Source of the DNA: Apoderus coryli
Taxonomy: Eukaryota; Arthropoda; Insecta; Coleoptera; Attelabidae
Direction of reading: 5' to 3'
DNA: 64,000 bases
Assembly: GCA_911728435.2 (NCBI GenBank)
Contig: OU452201.1
Location: 29,698,001-29,762,000, forward strand
Part shown: piece after piece, positions 10,800 through 22,231 of the stretch
How the letters are laid out: each line of letters opens with the position of its first letter
How positions within the stretch are numbered: position 1 is the first letter of the stretch
Translations under genes and position numbers: made by a program
Notes under the pieces: generated by a model
What the model saw: only the letters and a program-made list of their open reading frames with translations
Databases searched by the model: none
What the model was told of the DNA's origin: nothing

Positions 10800-11790
10800 G
10801 AAACTAAGGAAAAAAAATGGTGTCGTCATATTGCCCAAATATTCCTTTTCCAATATATTTTTTTTTTTTAAATGTTAGGCAACTTAACTAATTTGCGTAA
10901 AAATTAGTATCTCTTAATGGCATGTTATTGTATTTTCTTAAATCTGAGTTTAACTGTAATTAATTTGGTTATTAAAATAATTGACATCATCTGACTAACA
11001 TTTTTGATTTGAGGAAATCAAGTTACACTCATTTATACGACGATAAATCTTGGATACTAATTCTGAACGGGCTGTATAACTTAAAAGAAGAGTATCAATA
11101 AGTTAAATGAAAGCTGGTTATCACCAACGTAAACAGTTTTTCTTGAAATTTACTATATACTCGAAAATATTATGTAGATCGGTACTGGGTTATTCTACGT
11201 AAATAACAAACTACCCAATTGATCGTAAATAATTTTACTTATAAAAAAAACTAATACTACAAATAATACGAAATAACACAAAACTAGGTCTTCGCTTATC
11301 ATCTGGTTATAGTTACAATAATTAGGTATACGTACATAAAAGGGATGAATGAAAGATAGAAATAGATATTATATTTATGGTGTATGTGAAAAACTGGTTC
11401 TATTGTCCTCGGTGGTAAATATATCGATTATTGCGGAATGTTTTAGATATTGTCAACAGATTATTTTTGTCTTGCTGTGTATAAATTGAAAAAAAAGTGA
11501 ACTGTAAGTGGCGCCCATAGCGGCATCTCTTCAATGCTGTCCCAACTACAAACAAAATGTTCGGTGGGTAAATTTTTAAAGAAATTATAAGAAAATGGCG
11601 GATATTTGAAGGGAAATATGAGATATTTTTTTATATATGGATATTGTCTAATACAGAAAGTTTTCACGTACAATTTTAATTACAAGTGATTGTTAAATAT
11701 ATAAATTAGGTAATAAAGCAATATTATCATTATTAAATATTAGAATCATAGCACAAAATGAGGAAAAAGTTGCTGACTTTGAACTCAATT
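10800..11790. other. AT-rich intergenic sequence
   Basis: No exon or repeat border was recognised on either strand. Confidence 0.4.
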
Positions 11791-11813
11791 TATTAAGTAA
11801 TTATTTATTGTTG

Positions 11814-12268
11814 TAGCCTCAAAATACCTTATTACCTAATCCAAACCTTAGTCTTTAAAACCCTATTAAAATTTTTGCTACCAGATACGTATTAGTGGAG
11901 ATTTCCATCCACAAAAATATATCTGTAAATTTGAAAAAATTACCCATGTTTGAACTCAATTTATGAGTTAACTATTTAATCTTTCCGCTTGAAAATACTT
12001 CATTACCTAATCCCATCTTTTGTCTTTAAAACCCTATAAAAATTTTTGCTACCAGATACGTATTAGTGGAGTCTACCATGCGCAAAAATAGGTCTGCAAA
12101 GCGAAATATGATGATTTTCTAACTCTGTTTTTGAACTAACTATCCAATATTTCAACTTCAAAATACTTCAATACCTAATCCCATCTTTACTCTTTAACTC
12201 CCTATCAAAATTTTTGCTACCAGATACGTATTAGTGGAGTCTACCATGCGCAAAAATAGGTCTGCAAA
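11814..12268. repeat. Three-copy tandem repeat, about 170-bp unit
   Basis: The block ctaccagatacgtattagtg occurs at about 11878, 12047 and 12219, with matching upstream sequence (tacttcattacctaatccca) and downstream sequence (gcgcaaaaataggtctgcaa). The second and third copies are closest. No coding frame runs through it. Confidence 0.8.
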
Positions 12269-12593
12269 CGATTGTATTCAAACGCCCCTCTTAATTATAT
12301 TTTTACTATAAACGCAAACTCCTCCGTGAGATCACATGAAATATAGTAGGAGAATGGTGTTCTCTCGTTATTGTGTGATGTGATCTATAACTTTTGTTCA
12401 AGAATACCTATTTACGCGTTTCATGAGAACTCCGCCCACATTTTCTCATGAGAAGCAATTCCCTAGATTCGAGAATAGGCACCCTGTTGTCGTAGAGAAG
12501 AATTTTGGTTTTTCAATGATTTATAAAAAGAAAAATATCATGAGACTTACATTAGAAATGATGTGAGTTTGAGTTCTTTAGTTTTTTTAGTTT

Positions 12594-12920
12594 TAAATGT
12601 TTAATAACGATACTTAATTTAACAATAACTTTTTATTTTATGACTTAAAAAAAAAAATTTCACACAATGGTGTTTTTAAAGTTGAAATCATTTGGTGCAC
12701 TTGAAAATAATATATACATTCTTATTTCTATAGTTGATAAATAAATTTCCCAAAAATAATATGTACTAAGTTAAATAACATAGCTTTTCGTAAGAATCTC
12801 TTATAACCACTGATGATGCGGCCCGGAGCTGCGAAACATGTATGGTGACAAATGTAATTTGTTGGAGATATTTATTAAAATTTATTGTGTGGAGGTGGAC
12901 TTTTATTTCAAGAATATTTA
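12594..12920 (+). mobile_element. Penelope-like terminal segment, right copy
   Basis: Inverted counterpart of 3980-4307. At its inner end TTAA is intact and followed by aactaaaaaaac, showing the sequence that the piggyBac interrupted in the left copy. It carries the hammerhead motif at 12806. Confidence 0.6.
12806..12845 (+). ncRNA. Hammerhead-ribozyme-like motif
   Basis: ACCA-CTGATGA, stem II GCGGC/GCTGC, GAAAC, ATGTA then TGGT. Stem I (ACCA/TGGT), stem II and a two-base stem III can all form. Same core as the motif at 4055. Confidence 0.7.
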
Positions 12921-12924
12921 ATTA

Positions 12925-13630
12925 TTCTACTCCACTTCGATATGGACTAATTCTTTCGAATAAGATAAAGTATATTTTTATCATAAATTATAATGAATCA
13001 TAAAAAACCAAAACCAAAAAAAAAAACGTTCTTTTAAAAACCTACAATTTATCACTGCTTTTTATCACTTTAGTGAACATCAACCGCCTAATTAAAGTAT
13101 AAAGAATGCCTTTAAAACCGTACGCCACTAGTACATAAAACGAAATCGAATCGACGAACCAGGTACAACGTTGTCATTTTTTCTATCTGCCCTTTTCTAG
13201 CTTATATATCACCTGCCAACTTATGTCTGATTGTAAACAAATGTGAATTATGAATGAAATTTCAGATAATGTTATATCTCTCGAGTTTCTAGATCTGTGA
13301 TTATGATGGAAATATGAGAAATTATGCGATTTTCTTTACAGTGCGAATATTATTATTATTGTTGAGTATTAAGTTGATTAATATTTTATCGTATGTGACA
13401 ACAATGTAAAATGCATTTTATGTTGCAACGTTGTATTCTTATTGTATGGTGTGGCTGTTTCTTTGCGCTCAATGGTGAATCATTAATCCTTCGTCTGTCG
13501 TACTCACAACATGTAATATTAGAAATAAAGTAGTGTTTATTAATAATACAATCATACTTCGTATCATTTCAACGACAAAATACATCAAATTGAACCAGCA
13601 TATACATCATAAATCTGTGAAGAATCTGAT
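12925..13630. other. Unannotated sequence before the large transposon
   Basis: AT-rich. An AATAAA lies near 13524, followed by T-rich sequence. No gene recognised. Confidence 0.4.
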
Positions 13631-13916
13631 ATAGCCCTGTTGAAAATACCGTATAGAATCATATTAAAACTTGATCTGGATCTATAAGTATCTATAAGTG
13701 AATGTAGGTTTTAATCTGGCTTTGACAAGCTCTATGTTATTTTAATAGTAATCTTATATGATTCAATATGGTTTGGGTTTATTTGGATATACATATAAAA
13801 CACATCAATGGAATTGTATTGGTCTCTATAAGTTTTAAATATGATTAGATCTAATATGGCATTACAGATTCAAAACAAAGTGGGTTTTATACGGATTTAA
13901 TAGGTTAAAATGAATA

Positions 13917-15640
13917 GTGTTTAATATGGAATTACTGAATAAAAATTACCATAAAACGAATTGATTTCAATATGGATTAATAAGAAATTCTTTATTTGGG
14001 AATTGTTGGTTTCAATAAGGCATTCCAAATCAAATGTTTAATTTGGTTTTATCAGTTTGAATTACTTTTTATGCGGCATAAAACTGCTTATTTCAATTGC
14101 GTTTAATATGGAAGTACTGAATAAAAATTACCATGGAACGAATTGGTTTCAATATGGATTAATAAGAAATTCTTTATTTGGAATTTATTGGTTTCAATAA
14201 GGTATTCCAAATCAAATGTTTAATTTGGTTTTATCAGTTTGAATTCGTTTTTATGCGGCATAAAACTGCTTATTTCAATTGCGTTTAATATGGAAGTACT
14301 GAATAAAAATTACCATGGAACGAATTGGTTTCAATATGGATTAATAAGAAATTCTTTATTTGGAATTTATTAGTTTCAATAAGGTATTCCAAATCAAATG
14401 TTTAATTTGGTTTTATCAGTTTGAATTAGTTTTTATGCGGCATAAAACTGCTTATTTCAATTGCGTTTAATATGGAAGTACTGAATAAAAATTACCATGG
14501 AACGAATTGGTTTCAATATGGATTAATAAGAAATTCTTTATTTGGAATTTATTGGTTTCAATAAGGTATTCCAAATCAAATGTTTAATTTGGTTTTATCA
14601 GTTTGAATTAGTTTTTATGCGGCATAAAACTGCTTATTTCAATTGCGTTTAATATGGAAGTACTGAATAAAAATTACCATGGAACGAATTGGTTTCAATA
14701 TGGATTAATAAGAAATTCTTTATTTGGAATTTATTGGTTTCAATAAGGTATTCCAAATCAAATGTTTAATTTGGTTTTATCAGTTTGAATTCGTTTTTAT
14801 GCGGCATAAAACTGCTTATTTCAATTGCGTTTAATATGGAAGTACTGAATAAAAATTACCATGGAACGAATTGGTTTCAATATGGATTAATAAGAAATTC
14901 TTTATTTGGAATTTATTGGTTTCAATAAGGTATTCCAAATCAAATGTTTAATTTGGTTTTATCAGTTTGAATTAGTTTTTATGCGGCATAAAACTGCTTA
15001 TTTCAATTGCGTTTAATATGGAAGTACTAAATTAAAATTACCATGGAACGAATTGGTTTCAATATGGATTAATAAGAAATTCTTTATTTGGAATTTATTA
15101 GTTTCAATAAGGTATTCCAAATCAAATGTTTAATTTGGTTTTATCAGTTTGAATTAGTTTTTATGCGGCATAAAACTGCTTATTTCAATTGCGTTTAATA
15201 TGGAAGTACTGAATAAAAATTACCATGGAACGAATTGGTTTCAATATGGATTAATAAGAAATTCTTTATTGGGAATTTATTGGTTTCAATAAGGTATTCT
15301 AAATCAAATGTTTAATTTGGTTTTATCAGTTTGAATTAGCTTTTCTGCGGCATAAAACTGCTTATTTCAATTGCGTTTAATATGGAAGTACTGAATAAAA
15401 ATTACCATGGAACGAATTGGTTTCAATATGGATTAATAAGAAATTCTTTAATTGGAATTTATTGGTTTCAATAAGGTATTCCAAATCAAATGTTTAATTT
15501 GGTTTTATCAGTTTGAATTAGTTTTTATGCGGCATAAAACTGCTTATTTCAATTGCGTTTAATATAGAATTGCTGAATAAGAATTTCCAGGATGCGATTG
15601 GTTTCAATACGGATTCAATAAAAAATTTCATTCATGTCCG
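13917..15640 (+). repeat. Left subterminal tandem array, 182-bp unit, about 9.5 copies
   Basis: The word gcgtttaatatgg recurs at 14099, 14281, 14463, 14645, 14827, 15009, 15191, 15373 and 15555, exactly 182 bases apart, with a diverged first copy at 13917 and a decayed last one. Inner copies are almost identical. Within a unit, TTYAATAWGG-like words recur about every 45 bases, suggesting an older, shorter repeat. Confidence 0.95.
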
Positions 15641-15753
15641 TTATCCTAAATAATGCAGATTTCTTGAGCTCCTTATTTTAAGAAATTATTGCATAAAACA
15701 ACACGGCGTCTTAAGTTATTAAAATAAAATATATACCTAAACATTAATAATGT

Positions 15754-16194
15754 AAGGGTTATTCTTTCGTACTGAACTAAGTGAACAATCTGAAAATTGT
15801 CAGTTCATTCACGATTGTGCGTATTGTTTCGACATCGGTCACTTCTAACAAACTGATTAAAATTCCTACCCCCGTTGCCGCTTACTGATCAACCTCTAGG
15901 TACCGGTTAGTTCGTTCAGTTAACAGTCAACCTCTAAAAGTATTGAGAGATAATAATTGGCATATGATTTCGAATCAAACCAATAAATTGTAAAAGTTTA
16001 AAACATGGATAATAATATCATGGAAGAAATAATTTTCCAGTTTTCAGAGCAGATTTGGTTGTTTTCGAGGTTAAGTGAAAGACAATCATAAAAAAGATGA
16101 TCTTTCGGTTTCGCCAAATATTCAGTTCAGTATAATCACATTCAGTTTAATCACACTCACTTGTTCAGACCAATCACTACGAAAGAATAACCCT
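15754..16194. mobile_element. Short MITE with 17-bp inverted ends
   Basis: GGGTTATTCTTTCGTA at the left end returns as TACGAAAGAATAACCC at the right, about 435 bases apart. The inside includes repeated ttcagttcagtataatcaca-like words. I see no clear target duplication and no ORF. Confidence 0.55.
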
Positions 16195-16773
16195 ATAGAT
16201 AGGTGAGGTCATTGTCTTTATAAAGACAACTACTACTTTGTTTTTTGTGTTTTGAAAAAATAGTTATGATTTTCTTACCGTATCCACTGTTGCCGATAAC
16301 ATGCTTAAACATAATATTATAATGTTATAGCTGCTCAGATTTTACAACATATTATGTTACGTCACCAAGAAAAAAAGGTCAATTGTTGGCCAATTTAGTA
16401 TATAAAAAATCCTAGTACAGATTCATTAAATTCATCTTACAGTACAAATTTAGTACCAGATTTAGTGCAAAATTGTAATAATAATTATTATGTTACAACC
16501 GGCAACGCTGACCATTTACTAATACTCAGTGTTGCCGAGGTATAGTCTTCACTATTACCAAAGACATTAATCTTTGATATTACCTACCTATATACATAAT
16601 TATATACATAGTAATTTTTACTAACGCACAGATAGGTATTCAAAATTTAATTACATTTTTTACATAAGAAAAGATGGCAAAGTATATCCAAAGAGTCACA
16701 ATTGCGTTGGCATGAACATACATTTGCTCCTGGTTTTGCCTATGACATGATAACCCAGTTAACACACTAACGT

Positions 16774-16925
16774 GAAAATGACGTTCTTTTAAGGTCGTAA
16801 CTCGTCGTCGACGTCATAGACCAAAAAGTGACGTAATTAATCACGTGATATTCATGACGGCATTTTTTGCGTTTAAATAAAACGTGTTTTTCACGTCATT
16901 TTTGTGTCATAAAAATCACACATCA
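16774..16925. promoter_or_regulatory. Cluster of TGACGT (CRE-like) motifs upstream of the DUF4806 gene
   Basis: In about 150 bases TGACGT appears at least four times on either strand (aatgacgttc, cgacgtcata, agtgacgtaa, ttcacgtcat), plus a TCACGTGA palindrome. This is about 600-750 bases before the first coding exon at 17516. A regulatory role is inferred from motif density only. Confidence 0.35.
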
Positions 16926-17515
16926 CATACATCCGCCATTTATGATATGATAATCATAACGAGTATTTATTACTACATTTAGAATTACCGATTCTACTAT
17001 ATTACCTTTCTCTAATATTTGAGTCAAAATTGCTGAAATTTATCATTTCTTTTCTATAGTCCGCATTGTTGCCAATGAGCTACGTTTAGTTTAGATTATC
17101 GTATTTTATCAAGAGTTCTGTCATTGTCTTTAAGACAATGGTTCTCTCCACATTTGTTAAAATTTTTTAGAAAATCAGGCTATAATTCGATCTGGCAACA
17201 CTGGTTGATAAAGTTTTACGTTTCGTCGGCATGCGTTGTTTTGTTCTTGTTTATTCGCAAATTTTGTGGTTAAGTTTCTTATAGAGAATACCTACATTTG
17301 TTTTTATATTTTATATTTACTTAATGTATTTTATTTACTGCGGGTTTGGTGGTTGGAGCAATACAATATTATAACATGGTTGGAGGTGCTACGTATTTTC
17401 CATTTCTTTTAAATAATGGTGATAAAGCTCTGAAGTGAAATTGCGCGTCTAAATTGTAGAGGTTATCTGAAGGTTACTCCACTAATTAAAATTAAAGATT
17501 TAATTTTTAAGCTAA

Positions 17516-19115
17516 ATGCCTTATATTGGTGTACAATTTAAAATCGACGAAAGCATTGCCGTCATAAGTAAAACATGGTTAACACCACAAAAAACAAGAT
17601 GTTTTTGGCCGCCGTATAAACATCAATGGGAATTGGATAAGGCGGCCAAAGAATTGTTGTCACCTTCGTATGATTGGAAGACATATGAAATTAATAAATG
17701 TTATTTTGAATTCGGTAGGTACCAGCAATTACTACTACTCGTAATAATTTTTCATTACTATACTTGTTGTGTTGTACTAATTTAATTAAGTTTTCCGGGT
17801 TTTGAAATAGTAAACTACCTACTAAATTTAATTTTTTTCTTGTTGTGTTTTTAGATACTTATTTGAAGGCTAAAGAAAAAATAAAAGCGCTTGAATATAA
17901 TTCAGCATCAGAACTTCCAAGTGATAACGAAGATGAACTTTTTTATAAACCGATGCAGAGGCGAATAGTGCGTCCCGCAAGATATTTGAACGAATCAGAT
18001 GAAGAAGTAGAATGTTCGCCCACAATAAGCAAAATAAAAAGACCCAATTTAGATCCAGTAAAAGGTAGGGAGAATTTAATTAGCTACATTTTAAATCTAC
18101 AGGTATCTATACTTAATGTCAATTATTATTATCTACGACTTATAATTAAAAAATATATATCTACCTAACTACTTATGCTCTATAAGGTTATTGAATTAAT
18201 TTATTTTTTGCTATACTGTTTTAGCAAAGGTAAAGGAAGTTTTACTGCAGTCTACACCGCGGTCTACACCTAAACTACGATTCAATACTGTTGACGACTC
18301 TGAAACCATATGTTCACTTTTTAGTGAAAACCAGAACATAAATGTGAGAAGCGACCAATTAAAAGATAATGGTAAAATGCGTATAATTTTAGATACCTAC
18401 CTAGGTTGTTTTTATTTATGTATTTTTTTTTTGTACATTAGACATTTTAAAGAAATTGCTTGATACAGTCATTCACATAAAACAACAAAATAAACAAATA
18501 TTAAGCCTTGTGGAAAATTTAAGCAAGGATCAAAAAATACCCAAGAGAAGCCTTCCTGAAAATTTACCGATCAACTTTCCGTGCACGAACGAAGAAGAAA
18601 TTTGTCTCTTAGAAGATTTTTTAAAAAACAACGACAATTTCAGTGCATTGGTAAGATTTAAATCTTTATATGCTATCATGAGGTATAGGTTACTTTTTTC
18701 AGGCTAGTTACTTAGCAAGTATAGGAGGGAGAGATTTGACGAATAAAACTAACAACGTGTTAAAAACACTGCTTCGTGACGATATTGCCAGCCATTACAG
18801 CTTTTATGGAAAACGTCTCAACAAAAAAGTTTTTAACGATAGTCTACTTAAGGACGTAGTTGTTGGTACGTTTTTTTAATTTATTTGAAATTATAAAATG
18901 AATTAAATTAAATCATTTATCAACAAGAATTTTACTTCTTAAATATCTAGTGAATTCATTAATTTAGAGAATGTTGACAAATTTCTCAATTTCCCTCTTT
19001 TGCAGAAGCTATAAAAATAAACTGCGCTGACTGTTCCCAAAAGGACATAGAAAACATAATAAAAGTCTGGTTAAAACATGCACCGCAAAGACTTAAGAAT
19101 GCAACCAAACAGTAG
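17516..19115 (+). CDS. DUF4806-domain protein, six exons, intact
   Basis: Exons 17516-17714, 17855-18064, 18225-18371, 18442-18650, 18703-18865 and 19006-19115 have GT-AG borders and compatible phases, giving 345 codons and a TAG stop. The N-terminus (MPYIGVQFKIDESIAVISKT, then WPPYKHQWELDKAAKE) is followed by an acidic linker (ELPSDNEDELFY, NESDEEVEC). The C-terminal half has a helix (LLDTVIHIKQQNKQILSL) and then the DUF4806 pattern: INFPCTNEEEICLLEDFLKN, LASIGGRDLTNKTNNVLKTL, HYSFYGKRLNKKVFNDSLL, and a final WLKHAPQR. DUF4806 has no established biochemical function and often occurs in transposon-linked insect genes. Here it is the only intact gene of the transposon, next to a broken transposase. 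A role in binding the subterminal arrays, like TnpA of plant CACTA elements, is my inference. Confidence 0.85.
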
Positions 19116-19785
19116 TGGAAGAAAAGTTAAAAATGTGGTCGGTCGAAGACAATTGCAGCGAAGAGTGCGGGAGGACATAAATAATATTTTAGCTGAAGTA
19201 AGAAATAATAATAATACTGTCTGTAATTTGATAATTCGATCGAATTCTTGCTTGGAATCTCAACATGATATAGAAACTGTTCGAAGCAGCTTTAATAATA
19301 CTAACAATTGTGTAATAGAAAAAAATGTAATTAATCAGGTAGATACAGATACAATTTATGATGAAGATGAGTTGAGTATAATATCAGGTGTTAGGGATAC
19401 CATAAATGACTTTAATGAAATAAATACAGATTTTCTTACTGATTTCAAATCTTGGGTTATACCCTGGACTATAAACCATAACATTCCAAAATGTGCTGTT
19501 ACTGATATGCTAAAGTTTTTATCTAAACATCACCCCAACTTACCCTTAGATAGTAGGACAATATTAAAGACTCCTAGAAATAGAGTTGTAAATGTTTTAA
19601 ATAATGGAGAATTTTGTTACTTGGGATTAGAATCGAACATAAAAAATCGGTTGTTGGAAACATATATTGGAAATTTGGAAAATCTTATAGAAGTTTCTTT
19701 TAACATTGACGGAATTCCGTTGTTTAATAGTTCAAATATTCAGTTTTGGCCCATTCTAGGATTAATTAAAAAATTAAAATGTTAA
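19078..19785 (+). pseudogene. CACTA-like transposase, N-terminal part only
   Basis: This 235-codon frame starts with a basic region (RKVKNVVGRRQLQRRVRED), has a variable linker, then FLTDFKSWVIPWTINHNIP, LPLDSRTILKTPRNRVVN and FNIDGIPLFNSS, FWPILGLI. The last motif matches the D(G)xPLxKSSxxQFWPILG block of animal EnSpm/CACTA-type transposases as I know them. Family proteins continue for several hundred residues with the rest of the catalytic core; here a stop follows at once. A short open stretch after it (to about 19921, RKPMRLNNLREQL) may be part of the same gene's end after an internal deletion. The first ATG lies inside the last DUF4806 exon in another frame; translation might start instead at the Met at 19099. 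Confidence 0.6.
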
Positions 19786-20000
19786 ACCCAGAGGAAATTC
19801 TGAAAGAAAATTCACGAAAGCCAATGAGACTAAATAATTTGAGGGAACAACTGAAAGCAACAAATGAGTTATTAAATGTTCAATGGTTGCAAAAAATGTC
19901 TTCGACGTTGTTTCAAAACTAAGTAAGAGTGAAATCATATTATTTAGCTTTATCCATCTAGTACTTAGTAGTTTATAAAATGTTTGCTTGCTATTTTTGT

Positions 20001-20040
20001 AGAAACTGTGTTCTTGGTCCTTACCAAGAACACAGTTTCT
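20001..20040. repeat. Perfect 17-bp hairpin
   Basis: AGAAACTGTGTTCTTGG, a six-base loop, then its exact complement. It lies about 80 bases after the transposase remnant. It could be a transcript-end structure or a tiny palindromic insertion. Confidence 0.75.
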
Positions 20041-20589
20041 CCTTAGAAGGTAGCTTTGGTATTTTGAAAACCGTATAATTTTGAACGTTCAAGTATCATT
20101 GATATCATGACTAAAATAGAACTTTTGGGTTCTCACTTGCTACCGTTTTATAGGTTTCATTATGATCATGAGGCAGATTTTCCTTATGACACAAAGTTAA
20201 AAAAACCAATTCAGGAAGTTTATTTTATTTCCACACCAATAATTTAATTTATTATTATTTGCAATGTTTTTAAACAAATTTTGTATTCAGTGCGATAAGA
20301 AGTCTGCCGTTCTATGATTCTTATACGTTTGCAATTTAAGGTTTTGTTTGTGGACTTATTTGTTGTTCTTTCTATATTTCAATATTAATCTTCAAGTACA
20401 TTTCTGTCTCATCCACCTAATTATAATATCTTTTATTCAGTCTGGAAAATTAACAAGAACCCTGTCCGAGGACATTACAATGTTTGTATTGTAAATACTT
20501 ACGTTTTACCATTTAAACTCTGAAATGCTCCCCAGTACAGGTTCTGCATTGAAATGTGAATGTTTAATTGTTAGGTTTTCCAGCATTAG

Positions 20590-20690
20590 GTTGCTGCAGG
20601 CCAATGATGAGTGTATTATACTCTCGAAACGTGTCTCTATAAAGGCGTTAATATAAAACATATTTGTGGTGACATTTGTTTTTTACTTTG
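20590..20690 (+). mobile_element. Decayed Penelope-like terminal piece with hammerhead relic
   Basis: ATGATGA (C to A at the first core base), hairpin GAGT/ACTC, GAAACGTGTC, then ttaatataaaacatatttgt and gtggtgacatttgttttt. The tail resembles those after the hammerheads at 12806 and 28188. Core and stem I are damaged. Confidence 0.4.
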
Positions 20691-20787
20691 CTATTAAAAT
20701 TGTACACCGCTCGCTGTAAGAATGGCCTATTTATTCAAATTTTATTTCTGTTTGGGCATATTTAGATGGCATATCTGAAGCCAATAC

Positions 20788-22230
20788 ATGGAACTGATTC
20801 GTTTTGCATTTTCAGATATTACAACATTTTATTTAATTAAAAAAGGGACTGATGAATTCGCCATGCGTACCCAGTTATCAAAAGTAAATACCTGGATTGG
20901 GATAAAGGTATCCGATATTAATAGGGCGCCCCGGCAGAGCTGTGGTAAGTACCAATTAAATAAAAGGATTGTTTATGTAATGAACTGCTTAACAGTATTT
21001 TCATAACTGATATTTTAATATTCCAATGTCTAACTTTTCCACAAAAAGTTAGTCATGGACTTGAAATTTTTTTTAGATGGGATGAAAAATAATTCAAAGA
21101 GAATACGGAAACCTCTGAAGAAATAAACGTAGAGAGTGAAGATATTTTAGACAATAAGACATGAGGAACGGAAAGTTAGTATTATTCAATAACAATTTTA
21201 TGTTATAATTTTTTCTATAAAAAAAGTCCTAACATCTTTTTTTTTTATTAGTATTTTATAGTCGACAAAAATATTGGGTTTACTTTTTATCCGTTTTATA
21301 CACTTTTCACGGGATTCTCTAAGGCACTCATTTTATATCGCGTATGTAGACCAAGTTTACTATGTGGCTATGTGGTGTATCTGCTGTCTTCAGGCAAGCC
21401 CAGTAAGATTTTTAGGTAGTTATGTTTTTTTTTATTTTGCCAAAAGTTCAGAACTTAGAAATGTTCAGTAGTATGGTTTACCAAATTTGGTTCAACAAGT
21501 ACTTATTTACGTATAAAATGACCTAAAACACTTATTTATGATAACATTCCAAAAATAATTTTCATTAAACTTAGCCGCGCAATATATTATGGAGCCCTAA
21601 AACTTTAATAGCTACTTATTTAGTTCACAATATATATCTTCTAAAACATTTCCATAATCAGATTATTATTGAAACCCAAGACAAGACGTCTTTAAACTTC
21701 TTTACGCCTACGCCAGTGTGGTGATTTTAAAAGACTAGACACTTGCCTGATATAAATTAAATAATTAGGTATATTATGATTATTAATTTCGCGTAAAAAT
21801 TTAGTATTCATCATTTTACATAATATATGTATGACAAAAAATATATGTTAGCTCAAAGAACTATTAATATGTTCTAAATAAAACATAATTGAATTATGAT
21901 TTTGATATCTTTGGGTTGGTTTCTACTCATCGATTAAGTATTATTAATATTTTATATTTTGTTTTAGGTGAACATTGAGATAAATATTGACATGTAATTT
22001 TAAAATAGAAAAAAAGTACATGTAACCGAGTGCAGACTGTTTTTTGCTTCCACAAATCCCAAAGTTATGGTTTTTTAAAACAATAATTCTAGACATATAT
22101 AAAAAATAATAATAATAAATGAAAATTAATTCGACGAAGAGGTAAGTAATTCTATAATACTATAGACCTTAACGTTTTTCAACAAAATTGAAGAGTTATA
22201 ATTTATTTATAATAATATACAGGGATTTAC
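20788..22230. other. Internal region of the large transposon, no recognised gene
   Basis: A 72-codon frame at 20788-21006 (GTDEFAMRTQLSKVNTW) ends in a plausible donor (tgtggtaagt at 20940), but no partner exon was found. The rest is AT-rich. Confidence 0.35.
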
Positions 22231-22231
22231 A

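Noticed and set aside
13917..15640. CRISPR array
   Set aside because: Units are contiguous 182-bp repeats without unique spacers, in eukaryotic DNA.
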